Assembly (NCBI GenBank): GCA_039024915.1
Contig: JBCCPK010000007.1
Coordinates: 62,001-126,000, forward strand
Source of the DNA: Pseudomonadota bacterium
Lineage (GTDB): Bacteria > Pseudomonadota > Alphaproteobacteria > Rhizobiales > MH13
Reading direction: 5' to 3'
Length of the DNA stretch: 64,000 nt
Shown here one piece after another: positions 15,940 through 25,499 of the stretch. Under the pieces are notes generated by a model. It did not search any database. It was not told the origin of the DNA and saw nothing but the letters and a program-made list of their open reading frames with translations. The position numbers were made by a program, and so were the translations under genes. Every line of letters begins with the position of its first letter. Position 1 is the first letter of the stretch.

Positions 15940-16403
15940 GCAATCAAGCCAGTCCGCATGACATGATCACCGACCGCGCGCAGGCGTCAGACTTCGCGGA
16001 GAGGCTGTACGGCCTCATCGTGTCATTGATGCAGGTTTTAGACCGAGAAACTGAAGCCATTCACAAAGGAGCCTACGGCAAGGGGCATCTGATTGATGAC
16101 GCCAAGTCCGATCTAATGCTTGCTTATCGTCACGCTCTGCAGGACGTGCAGGCAAATCGGGATACCCTGTCACGGTTCGTGCCGGTTCGCCTGGACGATC
16201 TTCGGAAGCTGAATGCGCAATTTCAGCATACGCTGCAACGAAACCTTGCCGCGGTGTCTACGGCCAAGGCAGTCTCCGAGCAGCTGCTTTCCCGTCTCGC
16301 AAAACAGGCAGCCACGACGAAAACGCCGAAGTCTTATGGTGCCAACGGCGCGATGTGCCGCCCCCGGCAGACATCGTCTTTAACGATCGATCGATCACTT
16401 TAG
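15936..16403 (+). CDS. FlgN-like flagellar export chaperone (probable)
   Basis: The 155-residue, almost entirely helical protein has a first helix (FAERLYGLIVSLMQVLDRET) followed by AYRHALQDVQANRDTLSRFV and NAQFQHTLQRNLAAVSTAKA, the long-helix pattern of FlgN, the chaperone of the hook-filament junction proteins FlgK and FlgL. The position directly after flgJ is usual for this protein in alphaproteobacteria. The GTG start overlaps the flgJ stop and has GGGAGG upstream. Sequence similarity in this family is low, so the assignment rests on shape and context. Confidence 0.65.
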   Translation: MSNQASPHDMITDRAQASDFAERLYGLIVSLMQVLDRETEAIHKGAYGKGHLIDDAKSDLMLAYRHALQDVQANRDTLSRFVPVRLDDLRKLNAQFQHTLQRNLAAVSTAKAVSEQLLSRLAKQAATTKTPKSYGANGAMCRPRQTSSLTIDRSL

Positions 16404-16529
16404 GTCGGGCCCGGTCGCTTACCCACCTGCGGTAAATCTAACCAAACCCTTAAGATTCGATTCACGTGGCTGTGCTAGTCTGATTCACACTGAGACATGT
16501 CCCTTTGTAGTGTGTACGAGGACACGGAG

Positions 16530-16925
16530 ATGGAAACACGGCCGCCACCGGGCGCTTTGCCCCTCGCGCCGATACCTGAGCCCAAACAACGCGAGGGCGC
16601 GAGCGAAACAGAATTGCCGAAGGTCAAGTCGGTCCCCGAGACAGATAAAACCGAAGACAGTGGAACTGCGCGCGACAGCGACGCAAAGGAAAATGAACGT
16701 ACAGTGGCCGAGCGCGTTGCCGAAGCGTCGCCAGCGATTGTATCGATGTCGGAAACCGAAGTTAAGACGCACGCTGCTACAGGGTCCGTTGTGTTGCAGA
16801 CGCTCGACATGTCGTCGGGAGAGCTGATCAATCAGTTCCCGAACAATGCGACACTCAAACAGCGCGCACTGGAAAAATATGCCGCACTTCAAGGCACAGG
16901 GTCGATTAAGCGAACGATCTTGTAG
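16530..16925 (+). CDS. Small FlaG-like protein upstream of flagellin
   Basis: The 131-residue protein has a disordered, charged N-terminal part (Pro-rich, then Lys/Glu-rich) and a C-terminal domain with VLQTLDMSSGELINQFPNNA, which follows the FlaG pattern (V-x-D-x-x-T/S-G-E-x-I-x-Q-x-P). FlaG-type proteins influence filament length. Its position between the flgI-flgJ unit and the flagellin gene supports this. ATG at 16530 with GAGG 8 bases upstream is preferred over the longer frame starting at 16497. Confidence 0.6.
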   Translation: METRPPPGALPLAPIPEPKQREGASETELPKVKSVPETDKTEDSGTARDSDAKENERTVAERVAEASPAIVSMSETEVKTHAATGSVVLQTLDMSSGELINQFPNNATLKQRALEKYAALQGTGSIKRTIL

Positions 16926-17157
16926 ATATCCACACCACTGAAGCTGCAGCTTTTAAGTCCGTAACGTCAGGCCAAAGTATCTGGCGTTTTTGTGTTTTAA
17001 CCGGTCGGAAATCATAGCGCGGCTTTTCGAAAATAGATCGCAAAACGCTCAAATTTGAGCCGGCGCATTAACGCTCCCTTCAACCGCCACTGGCAACGTC
17101 CGTAGCACGTTTCAGGAAGAAGCGTATTGAGTACTGTATCCTAGAAGGGAAAATACA

Positions 17158-19542
17158 ATGTCTGATATCACTCTCTCGAGTGCGGTTCGTTCGAACCTTC
17201 TCTCTCTCCAGAACACAGCTGACTTGCTCGCCCAGACCCAGGAACGCCTGGCGACCGGCTTGGAGGTCAACTCTGCGCTGGACAATCCGACCAACTTCTT
17301 CACCGCATCGTCCTTGAATGGCCGTGCCGGTGACCTCTCCCGTCTTCTGGATGGCATTTCAAATGCCACTCAGACGCTGGAAGCGGCCGATAACGGAATT
17401 TCCGCTATCACAACGTTGGTCGAATCTGCCCAGGCCTCTGCGCGTCAGGCGCTTCAGGCTCCGGGTGAAGTAACCGAGTCGAAGATTGAGGGCCTCACGT
17501 CCGCAAGCTTCAACCCGGCCTCCCTGTCTTCTGTTCAGGGTGACAACCTCAACAACCTGTCGGCTGATGCTTCGGCGTCGATCGATTTCCTTTCTGTCGC
17601 CGATGATACGGCCAACATTGCGGCTATCACGACCGGCGACTTGGATACCGGCGCTACTGATGGTGCCGGACTGTTGTCCGACACCGGTACAGATGGTCCC
17701 GCGCTTGTTGCCACCGATTCCATCACATTGAACGTCAATGGCACAGATTACACTCTGAGCTTTGACGCATCGACTGCTGCGGGCGCTGCCCGTACCGGCG
17801 ATAGCGTCAATGGCTTCGATGTAACCATCGGTGTCGACCAGAATGTCAACGATTTGACTGCTGCCTTCAACACGCTTCTCTCCGGCTCCGGAGTGACGGT
17901 TGCAGGTACGGATGATCTGACATTCTCCTTCTCTGCTGACGTTGATACCGTTGAACTCAGCGATAACACCACCAATGGTGGTACGCTGACCAAACTTGGT
18001 CTGAATGGTGAAGGTATCGATGTTGCGGCTACCGGTGGCGACACTGGTGACCGCTTGCTCGCTCGCAACGCTGCATTCGGTGCAGAAATTGCTGCGCGTG
18101 GCTCGGCAACTGTTGATGTTGCGCTCGGTAATGCAACGCCAACGACCCTGACCATTGGTTCGGGTCCTGGCGAAATCAGCACCAAGGCAGGCCTTAACGA
18201 CGCCTTGAACGCCATCAGTGGCGTCCAGTCGTCCTACACCGGCGCTGGCGCTATCACGGTGACGACCTCGGATTCGAACAACGCATCCGACGACATCACC
18301 TTCCAGTCCAGCACGGCTGACCTCAACTCCTTCCTCGACTTCGATGTGGCGGGCGATGATGGCGGTGCGGACGTTGACGTCTTTGATGCAGGCACAATTA
18401 CCACCACGGCCGGCGCCGAAAACCTGCTCTCGCAGGCAAACGGCCCCGATCAGGGTGATGTGCTGAGCATCAAGGTTGGCAACTCCACGACACTGGCCCT
18501 GACTTTCGGGACCGGTGCCAACGAGATCGACACCATTGGTAAGCTGAATGCTGCCTTGGAAGATCTCGCCGGTGGTGCTGCTTCGGTTGATGGCGATGGT
18601 GAAATCAACATCACCGCGGACAATGCCGGTGACACCATCGAAATAGGTGGCTCTTCCAATGCACGTGCAGCTTTCGGTCTGGAAGATGCTCGTGTGGGCA
18701 ACCTGTTCAATGGTCAGTCCAACAGCCTGCTTGATGGTACCAACCTCACGCAAGGTGACACCCTGAGCCTACAGGTCGGCACCAACAACGCGCTGAACAT
18801 CACGTTCGGCACGGGTGAAAGCCAGGTCAACTCCCTTCAGGAGCTTGAAGACGCTCTGGGCAACCTGGCCGGTGGCCGCGCTGAAATCGATGGCACAACT
18901 GGTGCGATCAGCATTGAAGCAACCAACGGCACCGAAGACATCACGGTTACAACCAACCGTGGTGGTGGTGCACAGGCTTCGATTGCAGAAGCTTTTGGCC
19001 TTCCAACCGTGAACAACCCAACCTCGGAGACCACGTCGTCCACCGAGCGTTCGGAACTTCGCGGTCAGTACAACGAGCTGCTTATCCAGATCGATGAACT
19101 GGCGGAAGACTCAGGCTTCAACGGTGTGAACCTTCTCAATGGCGATGACCTTCAGGTGATCTTCAACGAGGACGGCTCATCGACCTTGGACATTGATGGC
19201 GTCAACTTTGACTCCTCAAGCCTCGGTCTGTCGCGCTTGAACACAAACTTCTTCCAGAACGATTCGAACATTGAGAACACGCTCGACACGCTCGACAACG
19301 TTATCAATACGCTTCGTTCGCAGTCGTCGAAGTTTGGTTCGAACCTGTCGGTTGTGGAAACCCGTGAAAACTTCACGAACGACATGATCAACACCCTCGA
19401 AACCGGTGCTGCCAACCTGACGCTGGCCGACTCGAACGAGGAAGGTGCGAACCTGACTGCTCTCCAGACCCGTCAGACGCTGTCTACCACAGCTCTGTCC
19501 CTGGCGACGCAGTCCGACCAGAACGTGCTGCGTCTGTTCTAA
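17158..19542 (+). CDS. fliC: Flagellin, unusually long with repeated variable domain
   Basis: The protein has 794 residues. Residues 1-110 are the conserved N-terminal D0/D1 part (LSSAVRSNLLSLQNTADLLA, LATGLEVNSALDNPTNFFTA), and about 625-794 the C-terminal D1/D0 part (NFTNDMINTLETGAANLTLA, ending NVLRLF). Between them lies a 500-residue surface region. It is built of at least three related blocks beginning near residues 298, 421 and 523; two of them share GDxLSxxVGxxxxLxxTFGTG and an ALxxLAGG helix. Typical alphaproteobacterial flagellins are 270-500 residues. AAGGGA sits 8 bases before ATG, and a strong terminator follows the stop. Codon use is strongly biased, as in highly expressed genes. 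Confidence 0.95.
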   Translation: MSDITLSSAVRSNLLSLQNTADLLAQTQERLATGLEVNSALDNPTNFFTASSLNGRAGDLSRLLDGISNATQTLEAADNGISAITTLVESAQASARQALQAPGEVTESKIEGLTSASFNPASLSSVQGDNLNNLSADASASIDFLSVADDTANIAAITTGDLDTGATDGAGLLSDTGTDGPALVATDSITLNVNGTDYTLSFDASTAAGAARTGDSVNGFDVTIGVDQNVNDLTAAFNTLLSGSGVTVAGTDDLTFSFSADVDTVELSDNTTNGGTLTKLGLNGEGIDVAATGGDTGDRLLARNAAFGAEIAARGSATVDVALGNATPTTLTIGSGPGEISTKAGLNDALNAISGVQSSYTGAGAITVTTSDSNNASDDITFQSSTADLNSFLDFDVAGDDGGADVDVFDAGTITTTAGAENLLSQANGPDQGDVLSIKVGNSTTLALTFGTGANEIDTIGKLNAALEDLAGGAASVDGDGEINITADNAGDTIEIGGSSNARAAFGLEDARVGNLFNGQSNSLLDGTNLTQGDTLSLQVGTNNALNITFGTGESQVNSLQELEDALGNLAGGRAEIDGTTGAISIEATNGTEDITVTTNRGGGAQASIAEAFGLPTVNNPTSETTSSTERSELRGQYNELLIQIDELAEDSGFNGVNLLNGDDLQVIFNEDGSSTLDIDGVNFDSSSLGLSRLNTNFFQNDSNIENTLDTLDNVINTLRSQSSKFGSNLSVVETRENFTNDMINTLETGAANLTLADSNEEGANLTALQTRQTLSTTALSLATQSDQNVLRLF

Positions 19543-19567
19543 GAACGGATCAAGCAGCCAGACGAGA

Positions 19568-19595
19568 GGGCGGGGCTTCGGCTCCGCCCTTTTTT
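19568..19595 (+). terminator. Rho-independent terminator of flagellin
   Basis: GGGCGGGGC-TTCG-GCTCCGCCC forms a 9-bp stem with one G-T wobble and a stable UUCG tetraloop, followed by a run of six T. It lies 25 bp after the flagellin stop codon. Confidence 0.9.
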
Positions 19596-19701
19596 GTGGG
19601 CGCTTACCGGAAATTTAACAGTTTCCACTAGCGTATCCGTGCGTTCGAAGAATTCGGCGCATCGCATATCTGCGATCCCTGCCCCAGAAAGGAGCAAGAG
19701 C

Positions 19702-20151
19702 ATGGCCCTTAAGGTTGAATTGAAGCCCGGCGAGCGCATCATTATCGGCGACTGCGTCATCACCAATGACAAACAGCGCACGCGCCTTTTCATCGACGGC
19801 AAAAGCCCGATCCTGCGCGAAAAGGACATTTTGACGCCAGAGACGGCCAACACGCCGGCCAAGCGCGTCTACCTCACCGTCCAGCTGATGTACCTCGACG
19901 GCAACGTCGATAATCACGCAGATGCATTTGTTGAGCTGCTTGGGGATTACCTCAAGGCTGCCCCGTCATCTGCGGCAATTGTTGAGCGCATAAATAATAA
20001 AATCTTAACCGGCGAACTCTACAAAGCTTTGAGAGAAGCTAAAGCTTTGATTTCACACGAAGAGGAACGGCTCGGTCATGCAGAATTCGGCGGTAGCGGC
20101 GTATGGAAAGACAGCCCAGGAAACGGTCAATCCGCGGGAGTTGGAAGCTAA
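19702..20151 (+). CDS. flbT: Flagellin regulator FlbT
   Basis: The protein has 149 residues. The start MALKVELKPGERIIIGDCVI and KRVYLTVQLMYLDGN are typical of FlbT, a protein that in Caulobacter binds the 5' leader of flagellin mRNA and destabilises it until the hook is finished. AAGGAG sits 7 bases before ATG; the frame could extend upstream to 19594, inside the flagellin terminator region, which is unlikely. The last 74 bases overlap flaF in another frame. Confidence 0.93.
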   Translation: MALKVELKPGERIIIGDCVITNDKQRTRLFIDGKSPILREKDILTPETANTPAKRVYLTVQLMYLDGNVDNHADAFVELLGDYLKAAPSSAAIVERINNKILTGELYKALREAKALISHEEERLGHAEFGGSGVWKDSPGNGQSAGVGS

Positions 20152-20530
20152 GCTTCTTATGAAATCCGCCGCCCAGCTGCAGACCATTCAGGATAATTGG
20201 GACGATCTGAAGGACACGGCAAACGACGCCTTGTTCTACAATCGTCGCTTGTGGGCGGTGTTCATGGATGCCGTTTCAGCTGAAGATAGCCCCCTACCCC
20301 GACCGATTGCCCAGAATATTATGAATCTCGGTCTGTTTGTCTTTAACCAGACGCTGAAGGTGCAGACAAAGAAGGAGCCCAGCCTGCTCTCTTCGCTGAT
20401 CTCCATCAATCAGCAGATCGCCTTGGGCCTGCGCGGCGTTTCGGTCGAGGGGCAGACATCTGAGGCGAGCACTGTGGCTTCAAGCTCAACCGCATCGACG
20501 CCTTCGGCACAGGTGCAGTCAAGCGCCTGA
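20078..20530 (+). CDS. flaF: Flagellin regulator/chaperone FlaF
   Basis: The 150-residue protein begins MQNSAVAAYGKTAQETVNPR and continues ELEAKLLMKSAAQLQ, then FYNRRLWAVFMDAVS and LSSLISINQQIALGL, the FlaF pattern. FlaF promotes flagellin translation and secretion and opposes FlbT. The C-terminal 30 residues are Ser/Thr-rich and extra. The start lies inside flbT, so the two genes overlap by 74 bp in different frames; the start is well fixed by family alignment from memory. Confidence 0.93.
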   Translation: MQNSAVAAYGKTAQETVNPRELEAKLLMKSAAQLQTIQDNWDDLKDTANDALFYNRRLWAVFMDAVSAEDSPLPRPIAQNIMNLGLFVFNQTLKVQTKKEPSLLSSLISINQQIALGLRGVSVEGQTSEASTVASSSTASTPSAQVQSSA

Positions 20531-20560
20531 CAGCTTCAGTCTTAATTCGCCACTAGACCG

Positions 20561-20590
20561 AAGCCCGGCCATCTTGGAGCCGGGCTTTTT
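20561..20590 (+). terminator. Terminator between flaF and flgL
   Basis: AAGCCCGGC and GCCGGGCTT flank a 9-base loop and are followed by further T residues. It lies about 30 bp after the flaF stop and 40 bp before the end of convergent flgL. The A at its left edge gives a few T on the other strand too, so it may act in both directions. Confidence 0.85.
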
Positions 20591-20626
20591 ATATGTGGCG
20601 GCGGGAAGTTGTGGCCGTAGCCTACA

Positions 20627-22144
20627 TCAGCGCAGGAAGTTGACCAGCGACAGATCCTGCAGGATAGCCGTCACGCTGTAGCTTGCTTCGAGACGTGTTT
20701 GGAGGTTGAGGATGCGGGTAGCAACCTCTTCCTGGCTCACACCATCGGTGTCGTCCAAAATCGTCTGCAAGAGCGCTCGTGTTGACGTCAAACGCTCATC
20801 TGTGGACGCCAGAAGCGACCCCGCTGTCCCGACTTCCACATTGATAGCGCGCGGTAAGGTACCGCCGGTAGGATCATCGAGGTTGTCGCGCGTCCGCCCA
20901 GCCATGGCCTGATACCGATCAGTGCCGGCATCATCGGCCAAGGAGAAATCGAACGCGGTGAAGACTGCGGTTTCACGAAGTATCGTCCGCAGCGCATCTT
21001 CATTGGCTCGCGCGCCATAGCGGACCTGCTGACCATCGTCGATCCGCGCTGTTGCCGTCAGACGTGCATCGACAGGCCCGTCCTCCCCGCGGTACCAGCT
21101 GACCGTACCAGCAGGATCTGCGACTTGAGCACTGGCACCGGCCAGTCCCAGCGCCGGATCTGGATCAACCCGCAGTGGTGGATCGTTGTCGAAAAAGTCC
21201 TTGCCAGCTTCCTCGGCTGAGGCCGCCGCAAGCTCCGTGCGCGCAAGCTCGTCAATAACGTCCTCAAGCGCCGCCTGTATGTTGGCGGCGGTCACGAGAT
21301 TATCGCCATCGACAACAAAACTACGGTCACCGGGCTGCCGCGTTTCCGCTGCCATCAGCGTAACGTTTTCCGTTGTCCCATCGGGCAAACTGAGCGTGAA
21401 GCGAACGGTTTCGCCGACATCAATGCTGCCGGTAACTGTCAAATCCAGGCTGGCCGGGGGGCCAGGCAGCACCGCTGTCGTCAGATTTGGAGAACTTGAG
21501 GATGCTCCTGAAGCGACATCGAGCGCGAAACCAAACGGCCCGGACGCGGTATCAGCGAGGGAAACCGTTGTACCCCCAACACCGAGGGCCAGCCGCCCGC
21601 TCAAAGGGCTGTCCGCAAGGGTACCGCCAAGATCGGCTTCCAGCCGTTCGGCCATGACCTGACGCAGCCCGGCTTGCCCGCCCTCGCCATCGAGGATGAC
21701 ATCTGGCGGCGCGACCGGCTCCGTATCTGCCGAAAGGCCGGAAAACAGATACCGACCATCGATATCCGTGTTGAGCATCGCGACCATGTCTTCCATGCGG
21801 TAGCCAGTCGCAATTTGTGCAGCGGTGCGCACGCCATCATCGAGCGCAAGCGAAGTTGTTAGCGCTTCCTCCTTAACCTCGAGCGCGAGGTCATCGAGAC
21901 GCGAAAGGGTATCCGACATGATCGACAGCGTCACTTCGGTGCGCCCGATTGTCTGCTGGTATGCATCAATGGACGCAAGCTCGGCGCGCGTGTTGATCGA
22001 GGTCAGACGACTTTCGCCAAGTTCGGCGTAGCTTTGCGCGCGTTGGCCAGTGCCCAACTGTCGTTGCAGCACGTCCAGCTCTGCGCGCATGGATAGCAGC
22101 AGATCGGTGTTCGCCGAGTTTCTTGAGACGGAGTTGATGGTCAA
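20627..22144 (-). CDS. flgL: Hook-filament junction protein FlgL
   Basis: The protein has 505 residues. The N-terminus carries MRAELDVLQRQLGTGQRAQSY and GRTEVTLSIMSDTLSRLDDL, the flagellin-like helix of FlgL, with YLFSGLSADTEPV in the D1 region. The C-terminus is ILNLQTRLEASYSVTAILQDL followed by SLVNFLR, a typical FlgL end. The central region is about 150 residues longer than in many FlgL proteins. It is the last gene of the flgE-flgK-flgL unit, starting 11 bp after flgK. Confidence 0.92.
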   Translation of the reverse strand: MTINSVSRNSANTDLLLSMRAELDVLQRQLGTGQRAQSYAELGESRLTSINTRAELASIDAYQQTIGRTEVTLSIMSDTLSRLDDLALEVKEEALTTSLALDDGVRTAAQIATGYRMEDMVAMLNTDIDGRYLFSGLSADTEPVAPPDVILDGEGGQAGLRQVMAERLEADLGGTLADSPLSGRLALGVGGTTVSLADTASGPFGFALDVASGASSSSPNLTTAVLPGPPASLDLTVTGSIDVGETVRFTLSLPDGTTENVTLMAAETRQPGDRSFVVDGDNLVTAANIQAALEDVIDELARTELAAASAEEAGKDFFDNDPPLRVDPDPALGLAGASAQVADPAGTVSWYRGEDGPVDARLTATARIDDGQQVRYGARANEDALRTILRETAVFTAFDFSLADDAGTDRYQAMAGRTRDNLDDPTGGTLPRAINVEVGTAGSLLASTDERLTSTRALLQTILDDTDGVSQEEVATRILNLQTRLEASYSVTAILQDLSLVNFLR

Positions 22145-22155
22145 GACAGCCTCCT

Positions 22156-24024
22156 TTAGATCGCCAGTAACTGATCAATCATTTCGCGCGCCGCATTGAG
22201 CACCTGCGCATTGGCGGCATAGACGGTCTGCAATTCGGTTAGACGAGCCATCTCAGCATCGATGTTGACACCGGATTCATCGTTCTGACGCGCCAGTAGA
22301 CCGTTCGTTACCAGCGCCTGTCCCTCTCTCGCACGTTCTGCGCTTTCTGCCTGCCGACCGGTCACGCTCACGATCTCGCGCGCCAATTGTTCAAGTGTGA
22401 GAGACAATGGCGTGTCTTCAGAACCAATTCCGGTGCCGGCGGAGACGGTGACGGGTGTCTCTCGAAAAGCATTGGCCAGAAAATCCGCGCGTGTAGGATC
22501 GGCCGACGGGGTTGTCGGCGAAAACTGGCTTAACAGTGTCGGGTCATCCGAAATCGCCGCATTCACCCGGATGCGCGAAGCGAAACCGGTTTTCTGCTCA
22601 ACCTCATCAAAAGACTGTGTGTAGAAGGAGTTTGCGAGCGCACCATCGGTGAAAAGTGGCAAAGCCGGGTTCCCGGACTGGAGCCCGGTCACAGATAGCG
22701 TGGCCGTCACCGCTGTAATGTCCACCTGTGCCGCCACCCCATCATCAATGAACTGGGTTGTCCCCCCCGCACCAGGTGCGGTGGTGATTGCAATACCAGC
22801 GGCCGCAAGCGCCGCATTAACGGCAGCGGGATCGGTCAGGTCCACCCCGATGACGCGATCGTTCGGCTCCGCGGTAGCATCACCGCCAAGCGGCAAAAGC
22901 GCGGGGTCCGTCACATGAATTAAAGTCAGTTCTTGTCCAGGCCCTGCCACGGCATCGTCGTAGGTCAGGGAAACGGCGTTACCCGGCTGGATGCCGGTAA
23001 GATCAATCTGCAAGCCCGCCGAGCCAGCGACCGGCGGGTCAAGCGGGACCGAAGGGCCCGCAGGGCGCGTGGACATGGCAAGCGCCATCTGACTGGCAAA
23101 CTCATCCAGTCGCGCTTGCATTTCCGGCAGCACCTCATCACGCATCTCAATGAAAGCCGCGAGGGTTCCCGAACGGATCGATCCGCTCGCGATCATGTCA
23201 ATCGAGTTGCCACCGACCCCGATCGATACCGTACCAACCGAGCGCTCCGAGGGCGTACTGGAGTATTGCGACGCGGCGGACAGCTGACCAGCTTGATCGA
23301 AACGCAGAATTGCTGCGGTTCCATCGAAAAGCGCCACACCTGAGGTGGTGTAGACCGATACTGAACCATCCTGGCCGGGTAAAACGGTGATGTCGATGTT
23401 TTGCGCAAGGGCATCGATTGCCAGATCACGTTGATCAAGAAGATCGGGTGGAATTCGATCCTCTGTACCAAACGATAAAATGCTGGCGTTCACCCGCTCA
23501 AGTTCCTGCAGTTGATCGTTGATCGTGGCAACCGTATTGGCGATACCCTGCTCGGCCTGTGTGCGCATGGACTGAACATCGTCGCTCATGGCGTTCAGCG
23601 AATTGGCCAAGACGGATGCATCGGTGAGAACGGCCTGTTGTGCCGTGAACGATGCGGGATTGTCCCCCAACCCGGTCAGGCTCGTGGAGAAGTTTGCAAC
23701 GAGCGTATCGAACGAGCTGGCGGAACCTGGTACCCCTAACAGAGTATCCAATCGCTGGTGATAACCAGCAAGCGTATCCGTGTATCCCGTCGCGCCAAGT
23801 TCTGACCGGATCTGGCGCTGAAGTAACGTGTCCAACTGCCGGTCGAGGGCTTCGGTCCGTACCCCAAAAGCTACGCCGTCGGCAACGGACGCGCTTTGAG
23901 AGAGCTCTTTACGCGTGTAGCCCGGCGTATCGACGTTCGCGACATTCGTCGCCAACACATCGAGATGAGCTTGCGTGGTTCGCAAGCCAGTCAACGAAGC
24001 ATTTAAGGCGCCCGAGATACTCAT
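22156..24024 (-). CDS. flgK: Hook-filament junction protein FlgK (HAP1)
   Basis: The protein has 622 residues. It starts MSISGALNASLTGLRTTQAH and has ATNVANVDTPGYTRKE, the hook-associated signature. The C-terminus (LTELQTVYAANAQVLNAAR, then EMIDQLLAI) is the usual FlgK ending. FlgK forms the first junction ring on the hook. It follows flgE by 32 bp and precedes flgL by 11 bp on the same strand. Confidence 0.95.
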   Translation of the reverse strand: MSISGALNASLTGLRTTQAHLDVLATNVANVDTPGYTRKELSQSASVADGVAFGVRTEALDRQLDTLLQRQIRSELGATGYTDTLAGYHQRLDTLLGVPGSASSFDTLVANFSTSLTGLGDNPASFTAQQAVLTDASVLANSLNAMSDDVQSMRTQAEQGIANTVATINDQLQELERVNASILSFGTEDRIPPDLLDQRDLAIDALAQNIDITVLPGQDGSVSVYTTSGVALFDGTAAILRFDQAGQLSAASQYSSTPSERSVGTVSIGVGGNSIDMIASGSIRSGTLAAFIEMRDEVLPEMQARLDEFASQMALAMSTRPAGPSVPLDPPVAGSAGLQIDLTGIQPGNAVSLTYDDAVAGPGQELTLIHVTDPALLPLGGDATAEPNDRVIGVDLTDPAAVNAALAAAGIAITTAPGAGGTTQFIDDGVAAQVDITAVTATLSVTGLQSGNPALPLFTDGALANSFYTQSFDEVEQKTGFASRIRVNAAISDDPTLLSQFSPTTPSADPTRADFLANAFRETPVTVSAGTGIGSEDTPLSLTLEQLAREIVSVTGRQAESAERAREGQALVTNGLLARQNDESGVNIDAEMARLTELQTVYAANAQVLNAAREMIDQLLAI

Positions 24025-24056
24025 TACACTACCCCTTCAGCGTCCGAAACGATCCC

Positions 24057-25439
24057 TTAGCGGACCATTCCGAGCGCTTCCTGCATCATCTCATCAGAAA
24101 CTGTGACGATCCGGGTTGATGCCGAGTAGGCCTGCTGAGTCACGATCAGTTTGGTGAACTCGTCCGAGATATCGACGTTCGACATCTCCAGTGCCCCACC
24201 CGTTACCCCGGATGCATCAACCAAAATGGCATCGCCAGATTCGCGCGTAGCTTGAAACGCGCCGCCATCAAGCTTTTTCAAGGCGGAGTCGCCATTGAAA
24301 GTGACTACGGCGACCTCTGCCACGTCAGCAACCTGACCGTTGGCATAGGTTGCGACAAGTCGGCCAGATTCTGAAACGGCGACGCCAACAAGTTCACCAG
24401 CGGCAAAGCCGTTCTGGCTCAAATCGGTCAGCTGAGCGTTACCACTTGGATCAGAAAACTGCGTGACGCCGGTCGTGTCGTGGCGCAGCCGAACGTTGCT
24501 GACAACACTGCCACCCACGTTGAAGTTGATTGTCGGATCGGTTGTCGGGGCGGTCAGCGTGCCATCCGCAGCGAAAGTGTACGTCGAGCCCGTGTTACGC
24601 CAGGCAGGTGCAGCGCCGGTCGCCGTGGAATCGCTGAGGTAATAGAGCTGCCAGCTATCGACACCGCCACTAGCGGCCGAATCGATCTTGGCCCACCGAA
24701 ACTGGACATTCACTGGCGCGCCAGCTGCGTCATAAACGGTGGTTGCTCCACCGGCGATGCTGCTTTCAAGGAAAACGGTCACATCATCACCACGGATGAA
24801 ACCATCGGTCGCGGTCGCCGGAACAACAGTTGGATCGTTCTGAAACTGCGTAGGATCAAGCAGTTCTGACCCAGGGATGGCAGGATCGGCCCGCGAGGTC
24901 AAAGGGAAGCGCGCAAGGTTCAACTCGTAATTGATTTGGCTGGTTGCCTGGGCGGGGAGAAAATCGTTTTCAATACGTACTGGCCCAGGAACCGAACCGG
25001 CTGCGTTGCCGGTGGCCGGATCAATCTCAAGGCCTTGAAGAAAATAACCGGATCCGTTGACCAGATAGCCATTGCGATCAAGCTGAAAATCACCACGGCG
25101 GGTGTACACGTCAGTGGTATCGAAGTTCAGCTCACCGTCGAGCTCACCAAGTGCTTGGGAAACCACAAAGTAACCATCACCACTGATGGCCATGAAGGTC
25201 TCCACCGAGGACATCTGCAAAGCCCCCTGAACGTCATTGGTGGCACGCGTACTGGCTGAGACTCCACCGGGCGCCTGCTGCGTGGACGTCGACTCATTGA
25301 TCATGTCGACGAAACTGGTCTCGGAGCGCTTGTATCCAACGGTCTGCGAGTTCGCGATGTTGCCGGAGATTTGCTCGAGCGCAAAAGACTGTGCTTGCAG
25401 GCCAGATACTGCATTGTTGAGTGCGCCGTAGATGCCCAT
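24057..25439 (-). CDS. flgE: Flagellar hook protein FlgE
   Basis: The protein has 460 residues. It starts MGIYGALNNAVSGLQAQSFA and has SGNIANSQTVGYKRSETSF. The C-terminus contains SNVDISDEFTKLIVTQQAYS, as in hook proteins. It polymerises into the curved hook. The open frame reaches 25511, but ATG at 25439 has GAGG 7 bases upstream and matches the family N-terminus. A sigma54-like promoter on the minus strand lies 60 bp upstream, consistent with the late class of hook genes in Caulobacter. It leads flgE-flgK-flgL. Confidence 0.95.
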   Translation of the reverse strand: MGIYGALNNAVSGLQAQSFALEQISGNIANSQTVGYKRSETSFVDMINESTSTQQAPGGVSASTRATNDVQGALQMSSVETFMAISGDGYFVVSQALGELDGELNFDTTDVYTRRGDFQLDRNGYLVNGSGYFLQGLEIDPATGNAAGSVPGPVRIENDFLPAQATSQINYELNLARFPLTSRADPAIPGSELLDPTQFQNDPTVVPATATDGFIRGDDVTVFLESSIAGGATTVYDAAGAPVNVQFRWAKIDSAASGGVDSWQLYYLSDSTATGAAPAWRNTGSTYTFAADGTLTAPTTDPTINFNVGGSVVSNVRLRHDTTGVTQFSDPSGNAQLTDLSQNGFAAGELVGVAVSESGRLVATYANGQVADVAEVAVVTFNGDSALKKLDGGAFQATRESGDAILVDASGVTGGALEMSNVDISDEFTKLIVTQQAYSASTRIVTVSDEMMQEALGMVR

Positions 25440-25499
25440 ACTGTAACCTCTTTGGTGATCGACGTTATGTAACGACGCCGCTGCGTCCGCGAACGAGTG

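Noticed and set aside
17091-17107. Possible sigma54 promoter before flagellin (TGGCAAC...GTAGCA)
   Set aside because: The distance between GG and GC is 11 instead of 10 bases, which sigma54 does not normally tolerate.
17359-18753. 464-codon open frame antisense to the flagellin gene
   Set aside because: It lies entirely within flagellin in a mirrored frame, has no ribosome binding site or recognisable product, and arises from the biased codon use of flagellin.
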